The notes: generated by a model from the sequence alone, not told the origin. DNA of 32,490 nt from Oscillospiraceae bacterium (GCA_017522015.1 JAFXAW010000046.1:1-32490), one strand, 5' to 3'. Counted from the first letter of the stretch, positions 21,742 through 29,964 are shown. Numbers and translations are program-made.

Positions 21742-21936
21742 TCACAGGCCGAAAAGGCTTTTAATCAGCGTGAACAGGTCGCTGATCTCGCGCACGATGA
21801 TGACCAGCACGACCACAAGCCCCGCAATCGTCGTCATGAGCGCCTGCTCGTCCCGCCCGGAGCGCGACAAAAGCAGATTGAGCACCGCCACAAGGATTCC
21901 GACCGCCGCAATCTTGAATATCAGGTCTACGTCCAT
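21742..21936 (-). CDS. spoIIIAC: Stage III sporulation protein AC
   Basis: A 64-aa protein with two membrane helices (about 5-24 and 36-54), normal for SpoIIIAC: MDVDLIFKIAAVGILVAVLN at the start and REISDLFTLIKSLFGL at the end. The start is ATG 21936 with GGAGGG about 6 nt upstream. It is the first gene of the operon here. The usual leading genes spoIIIAA (the ATPase) and spoIIIAB are absent: upstream lie 467 nt without a gene, then a divergent gene. I could not recognise a convincing sigma-E promoter. Confidence 0.92.
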   Translation of the reverse strand: MDVDLIFKIAAVGILVAVLNLLLSRSGRDEQALMTTIAGLVVVLVIIVREISDLFTLIKSLFGL

Positions 21937-22297
21937 GTTTATCCCTCCGTACAGAAAAAAGCTCGCCGATACCGTCCGGGCGGCAGATTCCAAACTGCGC
22001 CCCACGGGGCACGGTTTCGCCCTGCGCTTCCCTTGCCGATACAGGCTGTCCCACATCACTATATGGCCCGGCGCGCCAAAAAAGACCAGACTCACCGGCG
22101 GCGGGTGGATTCAGGCATCGCGCGGCAAAAAAGACCAGCCCCCCTCCGCTTCGCACCCAGCGAAAAAGCAGCCCGGTTACACCCGCGGCGAAAAAGCGCC
22201 AAAAGTCCCTTTCCGGCAGCGAAAGCCCCCGAAACGGCGCGAAACAAAGCGCCGAAGTCCGGGGTGGATTCAGAAAAGTCCGGCGCTGCGCAAGGAC
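21937..22297. other. Gene-free stretch upstream of spoIIIAC
   Basis: No coding region is supported on either strand, and no remnant of spoIIIAA or spoIIIAB is recognisable. Short direct repeats are present: CAAAAAAGACCAG at 22077-22089 and 22126-22138, and GGGTGGATTCAG at 22103-22114 and 22262-22273. It must contain the spoIIIAC promoter on the - strand, which I cannot place. Confidence 0.5.
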
Positions 22298-22326
22298 TTG
22301 CTTTTATTGGCAAAGCATTGTATAAT
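22298..22326 (+). promoter_or_regulatory. Sigma-A promoter of the PQQ-propeller gene and recN operon
   Basis: TTGCTT (22298-22303), a 17-bp spacer and a perfect TATAAT (22321-22326). The ATG at 22404 is about 70 nt downstream of the expected start. Confidence 0.7.
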
Positions 22327-22403
22327 AGCAAGTTGAAATAAGAATTGCCTGATTTTGCCGGCTGTATTTTACCCGGCCGGCAAGGACATCACGGAGGTTC
22401 AAT

Positions 22404-24197
22404 ATGGACAACAACACGACGAACAAAAACCGACGCAGCAGCACCGGAAAAGGCGTCGGCGCGCTCGTTTTGGTCTGTCTGGTAGTGATTCTGGGTATTC
22501 TGATCGGAAAGAATATCAAAGCCGTCGCACCGGACAAGGCACCGGACGGAAAACCGGGCACGGACGTTTCCGTCTCCGTTCCGCCCGACACGCAGGGCGG
22601 CGAGACAGACAACGGCGAACAGTCCGGAGGCGAGATAACATTTCCGGAGATCATCCTCCCCACCAGGCAGCCGCTTCCGGAATTCACCCCCTACGCGGTG
22701 GAATCCACCCAGCCGGAAAAATACATCGGCGCGACTGCAATTCAGGTAGGCGGCGAGACCCTCGGTAGCATAGCCGACTATGTCTCCGACCAGACGATCG
22801 ATTTCGGCCTCGGCGAGGACTACAGCGATTTCCCCGGCGTACTCACCTTCCGCGGGGACAACTTCCGCGGCGGCGGATCCTATGGCTACGCCGAGCTGCG
22901 GGACGAGGAGTTCGGAACCTACTGGAACGCGCCCACCGGCGCGCTGACCAGCTCGGACGGCTACACCTGGACCGGCAACGGCTGGACGGGTCAGCCCCTG
23001 ATCGCCCAGTGGCCGAAGGAAGTGCGGCAGCACATGAACATGTACGACTGGGCCAAGGAGAAGGAGACGCTCACCGAGGTGATTTACGCCTCTATGGACG
23101 GCTATGTATACTTCTTCGAGCTGACATCCGGCAGCAAGACGCGCGACTCCCTCAATCTTGGCTACACCTTCAAGGGCGCCGGCGCGCTGGATCCGCGCGG
23201 CTATCCGATTCTCTACGTCGGCAGCGGCTACAACAGCACGCGCGGCGGTTCCCACGCTTTCATCATCAGTCTGCTTGACTGCAGCATCCTCTATGAGTTC
23301 GGCCAGTACGACAACTTCGCCCTGCGGGCCTGGCACATGTTTGACGCCTCCGCTCTTGTGGACGCGGAGACGGACACCCTGATCTATCCGGGCGAGAGCG
23401 GCATCCTCTATCTGCTGCGTCTGAACACGAATTACGACGAAAACGCCGGCACGCTGAGCATGGAGCCGGAGGTTGTCAAATGGCGCTACAGCGCCGCGCG
23501 CAGCTTCGGCTGGCTCGGCTTTGAAGCGAGCGCTGCCGTCTGGCGCGGGCATCTGTTCCTGCCGGACAACGGCGGAAACATGATCTGTCTGGATCTGAAC
23601 ACGCTGGAGGTTGTGTGGGCACAGAACATACTGGACGACTCCAACGCAACGCCCATGATCGAGCTGGAGGACGGACATCCCTATCTGTACGTCAGCACCA
23701 GCTTCCATTACGGCTGGCGCGGCACCAACACCGCGGAAATCCCCATCTGGAAAATCGACGCGGAGACCGGCGAGATCGTATGGAAGCGCTCTTACAACTG
23801 CTACACCGTGAAGGACGTTTCCGGCGGCGTGCAGGGCAGCCCCGCCATGGGCAAGCACGAGTTGGAGGATCTGGTCTTCTTCCCGGTCAGCCGCTATCCG
23901 ACGCCCGCTGCCGGCTGGCTCGTCGCGCTCGACAAGAAAACCGGCGAACAGGTGTGGAATGTCGAAACGCAGGTTTACAGCTGGAGCAGTCCGACCGCGT
24001 TTTACACGAAAGATGGCAAGGGCTATCTGATCTACTGCACCTCCGGCGGCTATATGTATCTGCTCGACGGTCTGACCGGCGAGATGCTGGATTTCATGAA
24101 TCTCGGCAGCAACATCGAAGCGAGCCCCGCGATCTTTGAAAACACGGTCGTGGTCGGCACACGCACCAACGGTATATGGGGCGTGAATATGAAATAA
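22404..24197 (+). CDS. Membrane-anchored PQQ-like beta-propeller protein
   Basis: A protein of 597 aa with a short basic cytoplasmic tail, one membrane helix at about 18-36 (VGALVLVCLVVILGILIG), a Pro/Gly/Glu-rich linker (about 40-95) and an extracellular beta-propeller (about 140-597). Blade motifs are visible as repeated strand-turn units such as GNMICLDLNTLEVVWAQN, WKIDAETGEIVWKRSY, LVALDKKTGEQVWNVE and MYLLDGLTGEMLDF, the PQQ-repeat pattern also found in BamB-like scaffold proteins. The RGDNFRGGGSYG stretch near 150 begins the folded part. The propeller probably binds proteins or wall material; a dehydrogenase role is unlikely without catalytic residues. GGAGG lies 7 nt before the ATG. 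It is divergent from spoIIIAC and 34 nt ahead of recN. Confidence 0.82.
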   Translation: MDNNTTNKNRRSSTGKGVGALVLVCLVVILGILIGKNIKAVAPDKAPDGKPGTDVSVSVPPDTQGGETDNGEQSGGEITFPEIILPTRQPLPEFTPYAVESTQPEKYIGATAIQVGGETLGSIADYVSDQTIDFGLGEDYSDFPGVLTFRGDNFRGGGSYGYAELRDEEFGTYWNAPTGALTSSDGYTWTGNGWTGQPLIAQWPKEVRQHMNMYDWAKEKETLTEVIYASMDGYVYFFELTSGSKTRDSLNLGYTFKGAGALDPRGYPILYVGSGYNSTRGGSHAFIISLLDCSILYEFGQYDNFALRAWHMFDASALVDAETDTLIYPGESGILYLLRLNTNYDENAGTLSMEPEVVKWRYSAARSFGWLGFEASAAVWRGHLFLPDNGGNMICLDLNTLEVVWAQNILDDSNATPMIELEDGHPYLYVSTSFHYGWRGTNTAEIPIWKIDAETGEIVWKRSYNCYTVKDVSGGVQGSPAMGKHELEDLVFFPVSRYPTPAAGWLVALDKKTGEQVWNVETQVYSWSSPTAFYTKDGKGYLIYCTSGGYMYLLDGLTGEMLDFMNLGSNIEASPAIFENTVVVGTRTNGIWGVNMK

Positions 24198-24231
24198 AGC
24201 GCCGCTGCGCGTTGCAAAGGAGGCGTTCCCC

Positions 24232-25926
24232 GTGCTGAAAGATCTGCATATCGAAAACATCGCCGTGATCGAGCGCACGGATGTGGAATTCTCTCCGGGT
24301 CTCAACGTGCTCACCGGCGAGACCGGCGCGGGCAAATCCATCGTGATCGACGCGCTGGACGCCGTGCTCGGCGGCCGCACCAGCCGCGCGCTCGTGCGCA
24401 GCGGCGCGGAGAAAGCCGTTGTCACGGCGGTGTTCACATCGGAAAATGCACAGGACTGGTGCCGGGAAAACGACATTGAGCCCGAGGATGACGAGCTGAT
24501 TTTGCAGCGGCGCATCAGCGCCGACGGCAAGAGCAGCTGCCGCGTCTGCGGCGTGCCCGTCACGGTGGCGCAGCTGCGCGAGCTTGGGGCCTTTCTGCTG
24601 GACATCCACGGGCAGAACGACGGGCGTCAGCTCATGGACGAGGCGCGGCACATGGAATATCTCGACCGCTTCGCCGGCCTTTTGCCCGATCTGGAGGCTT
24701 ACGCCGAAGAATATCGCGCCTGGCAGTCCATCGCAGCGGAGATAAAACGGCTGACAATGGACGAGGCGGAAAAGGAATACCGCACGGAACGTCTGCGCGC
24801 AGCGCTTTCCGAACTGGAGAGTGCGGAGCTCGCCGAGGGCGAGGAAGCAGCGCTTGAGGCGCGGCGCGAGCTGCTGAAAAACGCGGGAAGACTCACCGAG
24901 GCGCTGGATGAGAGCTATGCACTGCTCTACGCCGCGGAGGACTCCGCGATCTCCCTGTCCTCCGAGGCATCGGACCTGCTCGATCGGGCGCAGGCCTGGG
25001 CGCCGTCGCTGGGCGAGGCGGCAAGGCTCGTCACGGACGCGCGCTATCTTCTGGAGGACGCGGCCGAGCGCGTGCGCGAGACGCGCGCGGAGCTGGACTT
25101 CTCCCCCGAGGAATACGACCGGCTGGAAAGCCGGCTTTCGACCCTGCGCAGACTGCGCAAAAAATACGGACGCGATGAGGCGGAGTTGCTCGCCTACATG
25201 GAGGAGTGCCGCGCGCAGCTGGACGATTTGGAATATGCCGATGATCGTTTGCTCCGGCTGGAAAAGGATCTTGCCGCAGCGGAAGCGCGCGTGCGAAAAG
25301 CGGCCTCGGCGCTGCGCGAAAAGCGCGCTGCAGCCGGGACAGAGCTGCAAAAGCGCATCCAATCCGAGCTTGCGGCACTGCGCATGCCCTCCGTGCGCTT
25401 TGAAACGGAGATCGTCCCGCTTTCCGGCAAGCCGGGCTTTGACCGGCGCGGAGACTGCGAAGTGCGCTTTCTCATGTCCGCCAACGCGGGCGAGAAGCCC
25501 GGGCGCATCGCGCAGATCGCCTCCGGCGGCGAGCTCAGCCGCATCATGCTGGCGATGAAGAGCGTCTTTGCGCAGAAGGATCCCGTGCCCGCCATGGTTT
25601 TTGACGAGATTGACACGGGCGTTTCCGGCATCGCCGCGCAGCGCGTGGGCGAAAAGCTCGCCGATCTCGCCGCGCACAGGCAGGTGCTGTGCGTGACGCA
25701 TCTGCCGCAAATCGCGGCGATGGCGGATGCGCATTATGCCATTGAAAAATCCGAAACGGGTGGCCGCACCTTCACCAAGGTCTTCCCGCTCGACCGGGAT
25801 GGGCGCGTGTGCGAGATTGCGCGGCTGCAAAGCGGCGAAAACCCCACCTCTGCCATGCTCGAGAGCGCGAAGGAACTGCTGCGCGCATCCGAAACGCGCA
25901 AATCGGGCGGCGCAGCCGAAAAGTAA
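24232..25926 (+). CDS. recN: DNA repair protein RecN
   Basis: An SMC-like ATPase of 564 aa that gathers and holds broken DNA ends during recombination repair. The Walker A is GETGAGKS at 29-36; the Q-loop region HGQNDGRQLMD replaces the usual HGQHEHQxL motif; a long coiled coil fills about 155-385; the ABC signature ASGGELSRIML begins near 430; and Walker B is VFDEIDTGVSG near 457-467, with the switch His in CVTHLPQIAA. The start is GTG 24232 with AGGAGG 8 nt upstream. It is probably cotranscribed with the propeller gene before it and the C_GCAxxG gene after it. Confidence 0.95.
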   Translation: MLKDLHIENIAVIERTDVEFSPGLNVLTGETGAGKSIVIDALDAVLGGRTSRALVRSGAEKAVVTAVFTSENAQDWCRENDIEPEDDELILQRRISADGKSSCRVCGVPVTVAQLRELGAFLLDIHGQNDGRQLMDEARHMEYLDRFAGLLPDLEAYAEEYRAWQSIAAEIKRLTMDEAEKEYRTERLRAALSELESAELAEGEEAALEARRELLKNAGRLTEALDESYALLYAAEDSAISLSSEASDLLDRAQAWAPSLGEAARLVTDARYLLEDAAERVRETRAELDFSPEEYDRLESRLSTLRRLRKKYGRDEAELLAYMEECRAQLDDLEYADDRLLRLEKDLAAAEARVRKAASALREKRAAAGTELQKRIQSELAALRMPSVRFETEIVPLSGKPGFDRRGDCEVRFLMSANAGEKPGRIAQIASGGELSRIMLAMKSVFAQKDPVPAMVFDEIDTGVSGIAAQRVGEKLADLAAHRQVLCVTHLPQIAAMADAHYAIEKSETGGRTFTKVFPLDRDGRVCEIARLQSGENPTSAMLESAKELLRASETRKSGGAAEK

Positions 25927-25939
25927 GGAGCGAATACGG

Positions 25940-26362
25940 ATGGATATGAAAGAACGGACGGCTGTTTGCCGCAAGGCCGGCATGAACTGCTGCCAGAGCG
26001 TTCTGTGCGCGCTGGGGGAATACACCGGTCTGCCGGAAATCACCGGCGTGAAGCTCGGCTACGGCTTCGGCGGCGGCGTGCTGTGCGGCAGCGTCTGCGG
26101 CGCTGTCACCGGCGGCCTGATGGCCATTAGCTACTGCTGCAGTGAGGGGACGAATCCCGCCGAGGAAAAGCCCGCCATGGTGGATCTTGGCCGGGAATTT
26201 GAACAGGCATTTATCGCGGAGTTCGGCACAATGATGTGTGATGAGCTCACGGCCGAATGCGGGCGTGACAACTGCGAGAAATACATTGAGTTCGGCGCGG
26301 AATGCGCGGAAAAATTTATACAAAAGCAAAACAGCTGCGCAAAGCCGCGCAGCGGGGAGTGA
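25940..26362 (+). CDS. C_GCAxxG_C_C family redox-type protein
   Basis: A small Cys-rich protein of 140 aa with the family signature: AGMNCCQSVLCALGEYTG at about 14-31, GFGGGVLCGSVCGAVTGG at about 43-60, and later Cys pairs (YCC near 67, then Cys100 and Cys107-Cys112). Family members are often annotated as putative redox or metal-binding proteins; the function is not established. GGAG lies 9 nt before ATG 25940. The gene begins 13 nt after recN and ends 7 nt before tyrS, so the three are one operon. Confidence 0.82.
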   Translation: MDMKERTAVCRKAGMNCCQSVLCALGEYTGLPEITGVKLGYGFGGGVLCGSVCGAVTGGLMAISYCCSEGTNPAEEKPAMVDLGREFEQAFIAEFGTMMCDELTAECGRDNCEKYIEFGAECAEKFIQKQNSCAKPRSGE

Positions 26363-26369
26363 GAAAAAA

Positions 26370-27593
26370 ATGGGAATTTATGAAGAACTGATTGCGCGCG
26401 GACTGATCGCACAGGTCACAAACGAAGAAGAGATCCGCGAGATGGTCAACGCGGGCAAGGCCACCTTTTACATCGGCTTTGACTGCACGGCCGATTCGCT
26501 GACCGCAGGTCACTTTATGGCGCTGACGCTCATGAAGCGTCTGCAGCAGGCCGGCAACCGCCCCATCGCCCTCATCGGCGGCGGCACCACCATGATCGGC
26601 GACCCCTCCGGCCGCACCGACATGCGCAAGATGCTCACCAAAGAGGACATCGACCACAACGCCGAATGCTTCAAGCGCCAGATGGAGCGCTTCATCGACT
26701 TCGGCGAGGGCAAGGCCATGATGATCAACAACGCCGACTGGCTTCTCGGCCTGAACTATGTCGAGATGCTGCGCGAGGTCGGCGCCTGCTTCTCCGTGAA
26801 CAACATGCTGCGCGCGGAGTGCTACAAGCAGCGCATGGAAAAGGGCCTGAGCTTTTTGGAGTTCAACTACATGATCATGCAGTCCTACGACTTCTATCAC
26901 CTGTTCAAAACCTACGGCTGCAACATGCAGTTCGGCGGCGACGATCAGTGGAGCAACATGCTCGGCGGCACGGAGCTGATCCGCAAAAAGCTCGGCAAGG
27001 ACGCGCACGCGATGACCATCACCCTTTTGACCGATTCTCAGGGCAAGAAGATGGGCAAGACCGCCGGAAACGCCGTCTGGCTGGACGCGAACAAGACCAC
27101 GCCCTTTGAGTTCTATCAGTACTGGCGCAACGTCGGCGACGCGGACGTGATGAAGTGCATCCGCATGCTGACCTTCCTGCCGCTGGAGCAGATCGACGCG
27201 ATGGACGGCTGGGAGGGCAGCGAGCTCAACCGTGCCAAGGAAATTCTCGCTTTCGAGCTGACCAAGATGGTGCACGGCGAAGAGGAGGCCGTTAAGGCCG
27301 AGGCAAGCGCGAAGGCACTCTTCGGTGGCGGCGGTGCCGCTTCCGACATGCCTGTGACCGAGCTGACGGAAGCCGAGCTGACGGACGGCAAGGCCGATGT
27401 GCTTTCCCTGCTCGTCAAGGCCGGACTCTGCCCCAGCCGCGGCGACGCCCGCCGCAATGTCCAGCAGGGCGGCGTGACGGCGAACGACGCGAAAATCACG
27501 GACGCGAACCACGCGTTCTCTGCCGACGAGCTGCGCGAGGGTGTGCTGCTCCGTCGCGGAAAGAAGAACTACGCCCGCATCGTGCTGAAATAA
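26370..27593 (+). CDS. tyrS: Tyrosine--tRNA ligase
   Basis: Charges tRNA-Tyr with tyrosine (407 aa, normal for bacterial TyrRS). The class I signature corresponding to HIGH is A46-G-H-F49 in DSLTAGHFMAL, and the KMSKS counterpart is KMGKT at 227-231. The tyrosine pocket is seen in FYIGFDCTADS, NYMIMQSYDFYHL and QFGGDDQWSN. The C-terminal S4 RNA-binding domain (about 340-405) contains LCPSRGDARRNVQQGGV. The start is ATG 26370 with GGGGAG 10 nt upstream. No T-box leader is possible directly upstream because the previous gene ends only 7 nt away. Confidence 0.95.
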   Translation: MGIYEELIARGLIAQVTNEEEIREMVNAGKATFYIGFDCTADSLTAGHFMALTLMKRLQQAGNRPIALIGGGTTMIGDPSGRTDMRKMLTKEDIDHNAECFKRQMERFIDFGEGKAMMINNADWLLGLNYVEMLREVGACFSVNNMLRAECYKQRMEKGLSFLEFNYMIMQSYDFYHLFKTYGCNMQFGGDDQWSNMLGGTELIRKKLGKDAHAMTITLLTDSQGKKMGKTAGNAVWLDANKTTPFEFYQYWRNVGDADVMKCIRMLTFLPLEQIDAMDGWEGSELNRAKEILAFELTKMVHGEEEAVKAEASAKALFGGGGAASDMPVTELTEAELTDGKADVLSLLVKAGLCPSRGDARRNVQQGGVTANDAKITDANHAFSADELREGVLLRRGKKNYARIVLK

Positions 27594-27619
27594 GCCGGCT
27601 GCGGAAAACCAATATAAAC

Positions 27620-27660
27620 AGAGGGAGACGCCGCAAAATGCAGCGTCTCCCTCTTTCTTT
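27620..27660 (+). terminator. Terminator of the recN-tyrS operon
   Basis: AGAGGGAGACGC (27620-27631) pairs perfectly with GCGTCTCCCTCT (27643-27654) and is followed by TTCTTT, 27 nt after the tyrS stop. Confidence 0.88.
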
Positions 27661-27680
27661 GCGTCCGGCGAAAACAGGGG

Positions 27681-27740
27681 TTTATGCAAAATGGACTTTG
27701 CACAAAAGGCTTGGTGCAACATGGGCTTGATGAAAAAAGG
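27681..27740. repeat. Short degenerate tandem repeat between two terminators
   Basis: Four units of 14-16 bp follow each other: TTTATGCAAAATGGA (27681), CTTTGCACAAAAGG (27696), CTTGGTGCAACATGGG (27710), CTTGATGAAAAAAGG (27726). They share the pattern YTTnrTGCAAnAnGG. The unit length is irregular and no gene is supported. Confidence 0.45.
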
Positions 27741-27761
27741 ATTTGGGCGGGCACGGAGGAC

Positions 27762-27800
27762 AAAAAGAGACACAGCGAAACGCTGCGTCTCCCCTTTTTT
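27762..27800. terminator. Second, bidirectional terminator between tyrS and the glycosylase gene
   Basis: GAGACACAGCG (27767-27777) pairs with CGCTGCGTCTC (27781-27791) with one mismatch. T6 follows on the + strand and T5 on the - strand, the latter directly past the glycosylase stop. The right arm and tail (CTGCGTCTCCC plus T-run) closely copy the first terminator at 27620-27660, which suggests a local duplication. Confidence 0.85.
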
Positions 27801-27802
27801 AT

Positions 27803-28387
27803 TCATTTTGAGACATTTGGGTTGCCGCGCAGGAAGAAGCGCCAGGGATAATCCGCCGCTTCGCCCGCATAGGCAACGCCGATGCGCGCGGAAACGCCGA
27901 TCTGCGCATCCGGAACCGGCTCACCGGGCGTGATGCTGAGTGTGTCGCCCAGCAGATCCAGCCCGTAGCAGCGCTTATCAATCCCCATCGCGGCGCAGAG
28001 CTTGCCCGGGCCGGAGCAGAGCTCCGTTATCTTCTCCCGCTTCCGGCGCGCACGCATCAGCTCGATCCCCTCAAGGGGCTCCAGCGCGCGGATGAGCACG
28101 GCCTGTGGGTTCCCCTCGCCCGCACAGACGACATTCATGCAGCTATGGATGCCGTAAATCAAATACACATAGGCAAAGCCGCCCGGGCCGTACATAACCG
28201 AGGTGCGGCCGTCCGGCGCGCGGCGCTTATAGGAATGGGCCGCGGCATCCGTCTCGCCGCAATAGGCCTCCGTCTCCACGATGCGTCCCGCTGTCACGCC
28301 CTCCGGCGTCACATGGCGCAGCGTGCAGCCGAGCAGACGGCGACTGAGCTCCAGCGCGTCTGATGCGAAAAAGTCCCGCGTGAGCAT
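27803..28387 (-). CDS. DNA-3-methyladenine glycosylase (AAG/MPG family)
   Basis: Removes alkylated purines such as 3-methyladenine from DNA (194 aa). The catalytic glutamate lies in the motif RIVETEAYCGETDAAAHSY at about 35-53. The DNA-intercalating and binding region follows in VMYGPGGFAYVYLIYGIHSCMNVV. CSGPGKLCAAMGI at about 124-136 is the family's second hallmark. The start is ATG 28387, overlapping the rsmI stop by one base (TGATG), so the two are translationally coupled. It is the last gene of a three-gene operon. Confidence 0.93.
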   Translation of the reverse strand: MLTRDFFASDALELSRRLLGCTLRHVTPEGVTAGRIVETEAYCGETDAAAHSYKRRAPDGRTSVMYGPGGFAYVYLIYGIHSCMNVVCAGEGNPQAVLIRALEPLEGIELMRARRKREKITELCSGPGKLCAAMGIDKRCYGLDLLGDTLSITPGEPVPDAQIGVSARIGVAYAGEAADYPWRFFLRGNPNVSK

Positions 28388-29217
28388 CAGTCCTGCTCCA
28401 CCGCCAGACTGTAAAGCTCGTTTTTGGCAAAGCCCGTTTCCGCGGCCGCCATGCGGCAGGCCTCCTTGAGCGGACGGCCCTGCGCGCGATACTGCGAAAC
28501 CAGCCGCAGCGCCTCCTCCTGTGTGACGGCAGGGCCGCTTTCCTCCGGCGCGCCCGCGACGATCAGCACGAACTCGCCCCGCGGCGTCTCCTCCGCGTAG
28601 CGCGCGGCAGCAGCCGCCAGCGTCGTGCGGATGCACTCCTCGTGCAGCTTTGTCATCTCGCGGCAGAGCGCAAGCTGCCGGTCACCAAAGGCCTCGTACA
28701 TATCCTGCAATGTGCGCAGCAGCTTGTGCGGCGCTTCATAAAAAATCATGGTGCGCTTCTCGTCGCGCAAAGACTCCAGATGCGCAAGGCGCTTACCCTT
28801 CGTTACGGAGAGGAAGCCCTCGAAGCAGAAGCGCCCCGTCGGCAGGCCGCTCATGGCCAGCGCTGTGACGGCGGCGCAGGGGCCGGGCACGGACGCAACC
28901 GTCACGCCCGCCTCGGCGCACTGGCGCACCAGATCCTCCCCGGGGTCGGACACGGCGGGCATCCCGGCGTCCGTGACGAGTGCGCAGCTCTCCCCCGCGA
29001 GCAGCCGCTCGAGAATGCGCGCGCCCGCCGAGGCGCGGTTATGCTCGTGATAGCTCACCAGCGGTTTTTTGATTTCAAAATAATTGAGCAGCTTTCCGCT
29101 CACGCGCGTATCCTCCGCGGCGACGAAGTCCACCGTCTGCAAGGTTTCAAGCGCGCGCGGCGATATATCTCCCAAATTCCCGATCGGCGTTCCGACCAGA
29201 TACAGCGTTCCGGACAT
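28387..29217 (-). CDS. rsmI: 16S rRNA (cytidine1402-2'-O)-methyltransferase RsmI
   Basis: Methylates the ribose of C1402 in the decoding centre of 16S rRNA (276 aa). The tetrapyrrole-methylase type fold is shown by LVGTPIGNLGDISPRAL at 7-23, AAEDTRVSGKLL, VTDAGMPAVSDPGEDLV (SAM site), VPGPCAAVTALAMSGLP and FYEAPHKLLRTL. The C-terminal helical domain (about 230-276) ends VAEQD-like, as is usual. It starts 3 nt after the upstream methyltransferase stop. An operon of rRNA/tRNA methyltransferases is common in Firmicutes. Confidence 0.95.
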   Translation of the reverse strand: MSGTLYLVGTPIGNLGDISPRALETLQTVDFVAAEDTRVSGKLLNYFEIKKPLVSYHEHNRASAGARILERLLAGESCALVTDAGMPAVSDPGEDLVRQCAEAGVTVASVPGPCAAVTALAMSGLPTGRFCFEGFLSVTKGKRLAHLESLRDEKRTMIFYEAPHKLLRTLQDMYEAFGDRQLALCREMTKLHEECIRTTLAAAAARYAEETPRGEFVLIVAGAPEESGPAVTQEEALRLVSQYRAQGRPLKEACRMAAAETGFAKNELYSLAVEQD

Positions 29218-29220
29218 ACG

Positions 29221-29964
29221 CTACCTCCTGTGATAAATGCGGTTGATCTCCTCAGAATCCCGCCCCGCCTCGTCCGCGAGCAGCAGCGTCGGCAGAATCT
29301 CCAATCCCGGTTTCCCGCCGCGCCGTCCCTCCACGAGAAACAGGCTCGGCGCTTTGTGCGCCTGATGCTGCACCATGCGCAGGCGCTTCGGTTCAAGCCC
29401 CGATGCGGACATCGCGCAGAGCACTTCGCTCATGCGCTCGGGCCGGTGCACCAGCGCGAACAGGCCGCCCCAGCGCGTTAAGCGCCGCGCGGCGGCGCAA
29501 AGCTCCGAAAGAGAACAGCTGTCCTCGCTGCGCGCGGCGGCGCGGCGATCGTCGGGCGACTGCCGTCCGCTTCCGGAGGCGAAGTAGGGCGGGTTGGAAA
29601 CGACCAGGTCATAGCCGCCGGCAGACGGCAGTATGCTTGCAGCGCGCAGGTCGCCCTCAATGACGCGGCAGCGCGCTTCCAATCCGTTTTCCGCAATATT
29701 CCTCCGGCAGAGCGATGCCGCTTCGGGATTGATCTCCACCCCGTCCAGCATCGCCTTTGGCGCTTTATCGGCCAGCAAAAGCATGAGCGTACCCCCGCCG
29801 CAGCCGAGATCGAGAATGCGCGCGGCATTCCCGGCGGAAGCAAAATCCGCCAGCAAAACGCTGTCCGTGCTCACGCGGAACACGCCCGGGGCATCGAAAA
29901 ACCGCGGCCCGCCCGGATACAGGGCATCCGCTCCGCGATTCGGGGTTTGCCTTTCTCCGTTCAA
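29221..29964 (-). CDS. tRNA1(Val) (adenine37-N6)-methyltransferase-like protein
   Basis: A SAM-dependent N6-adenine methyltransferase of the TrmN6/YfiC type (247 aa), expected to modify A37 next to a tRNA anticodon. Motif I is ILDLGCGGGTLMLLLA at 50-65, the acidic motif II is DGVEINP at 74-80, and the catalytic motif is NPPY at 124-127. The C-terminal KAPSLFLVEGRRGGKPGL is typical of the clostridial family. The start is TTG 29964, because AAAGGGGAG lies 7 nt upstream; a TTG at 29988 is the alternative. No in-frame ATG exists. It is the first gene of the operon with rsmI and the glycosylase, but no clear promoter was found in the 100 nt before it. Confidence 0.85.
   Translation of the reverse strand: MNGERQTPNRGADALYPGGPRFFDAPGVFRVSTDSVLLADFASAGNAARILDLGCGGGTLMLLLADKAPKAMLDGVEINPEAASLCRRNIAENGLEARCRVIEGDLRAASILPSAGGYDLVVSNPPYFASGSGRQSPDDRRAAARSEDSCSLSELCAAARRLTRWGGLFALVHRPERMSEVLCAMSASGLEPKRLRMVQHQAHKAPSLFLVEGRRGGKPGLEILPTLLLADEAGRDSEEINRIYHRR

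Noticed and set aside
21356-21745. N-terminal extension of spoIIIAE
   Set aside because: The open frame overlaps spoIIIAD completely and its peptide is Arg/Gly-rich with no SpoIIIAE similarity; the GTG at 21355 has a good ribosome site and overlaps the spoIIIAD stop.
21937-22100. A sigma-E promoter for spoIIIAC (a CATATA word near 22070)
   Set aside because: The -35-like word has no CATACA-type -10 at the right distance, so I could not support it.
27691-27933. Small + strand open frame of 80 codons after tyrS
   Set aside because: It covers a terminator and the degenerate repeat and runs antisense into the glycosylase gene; no ribosome site.
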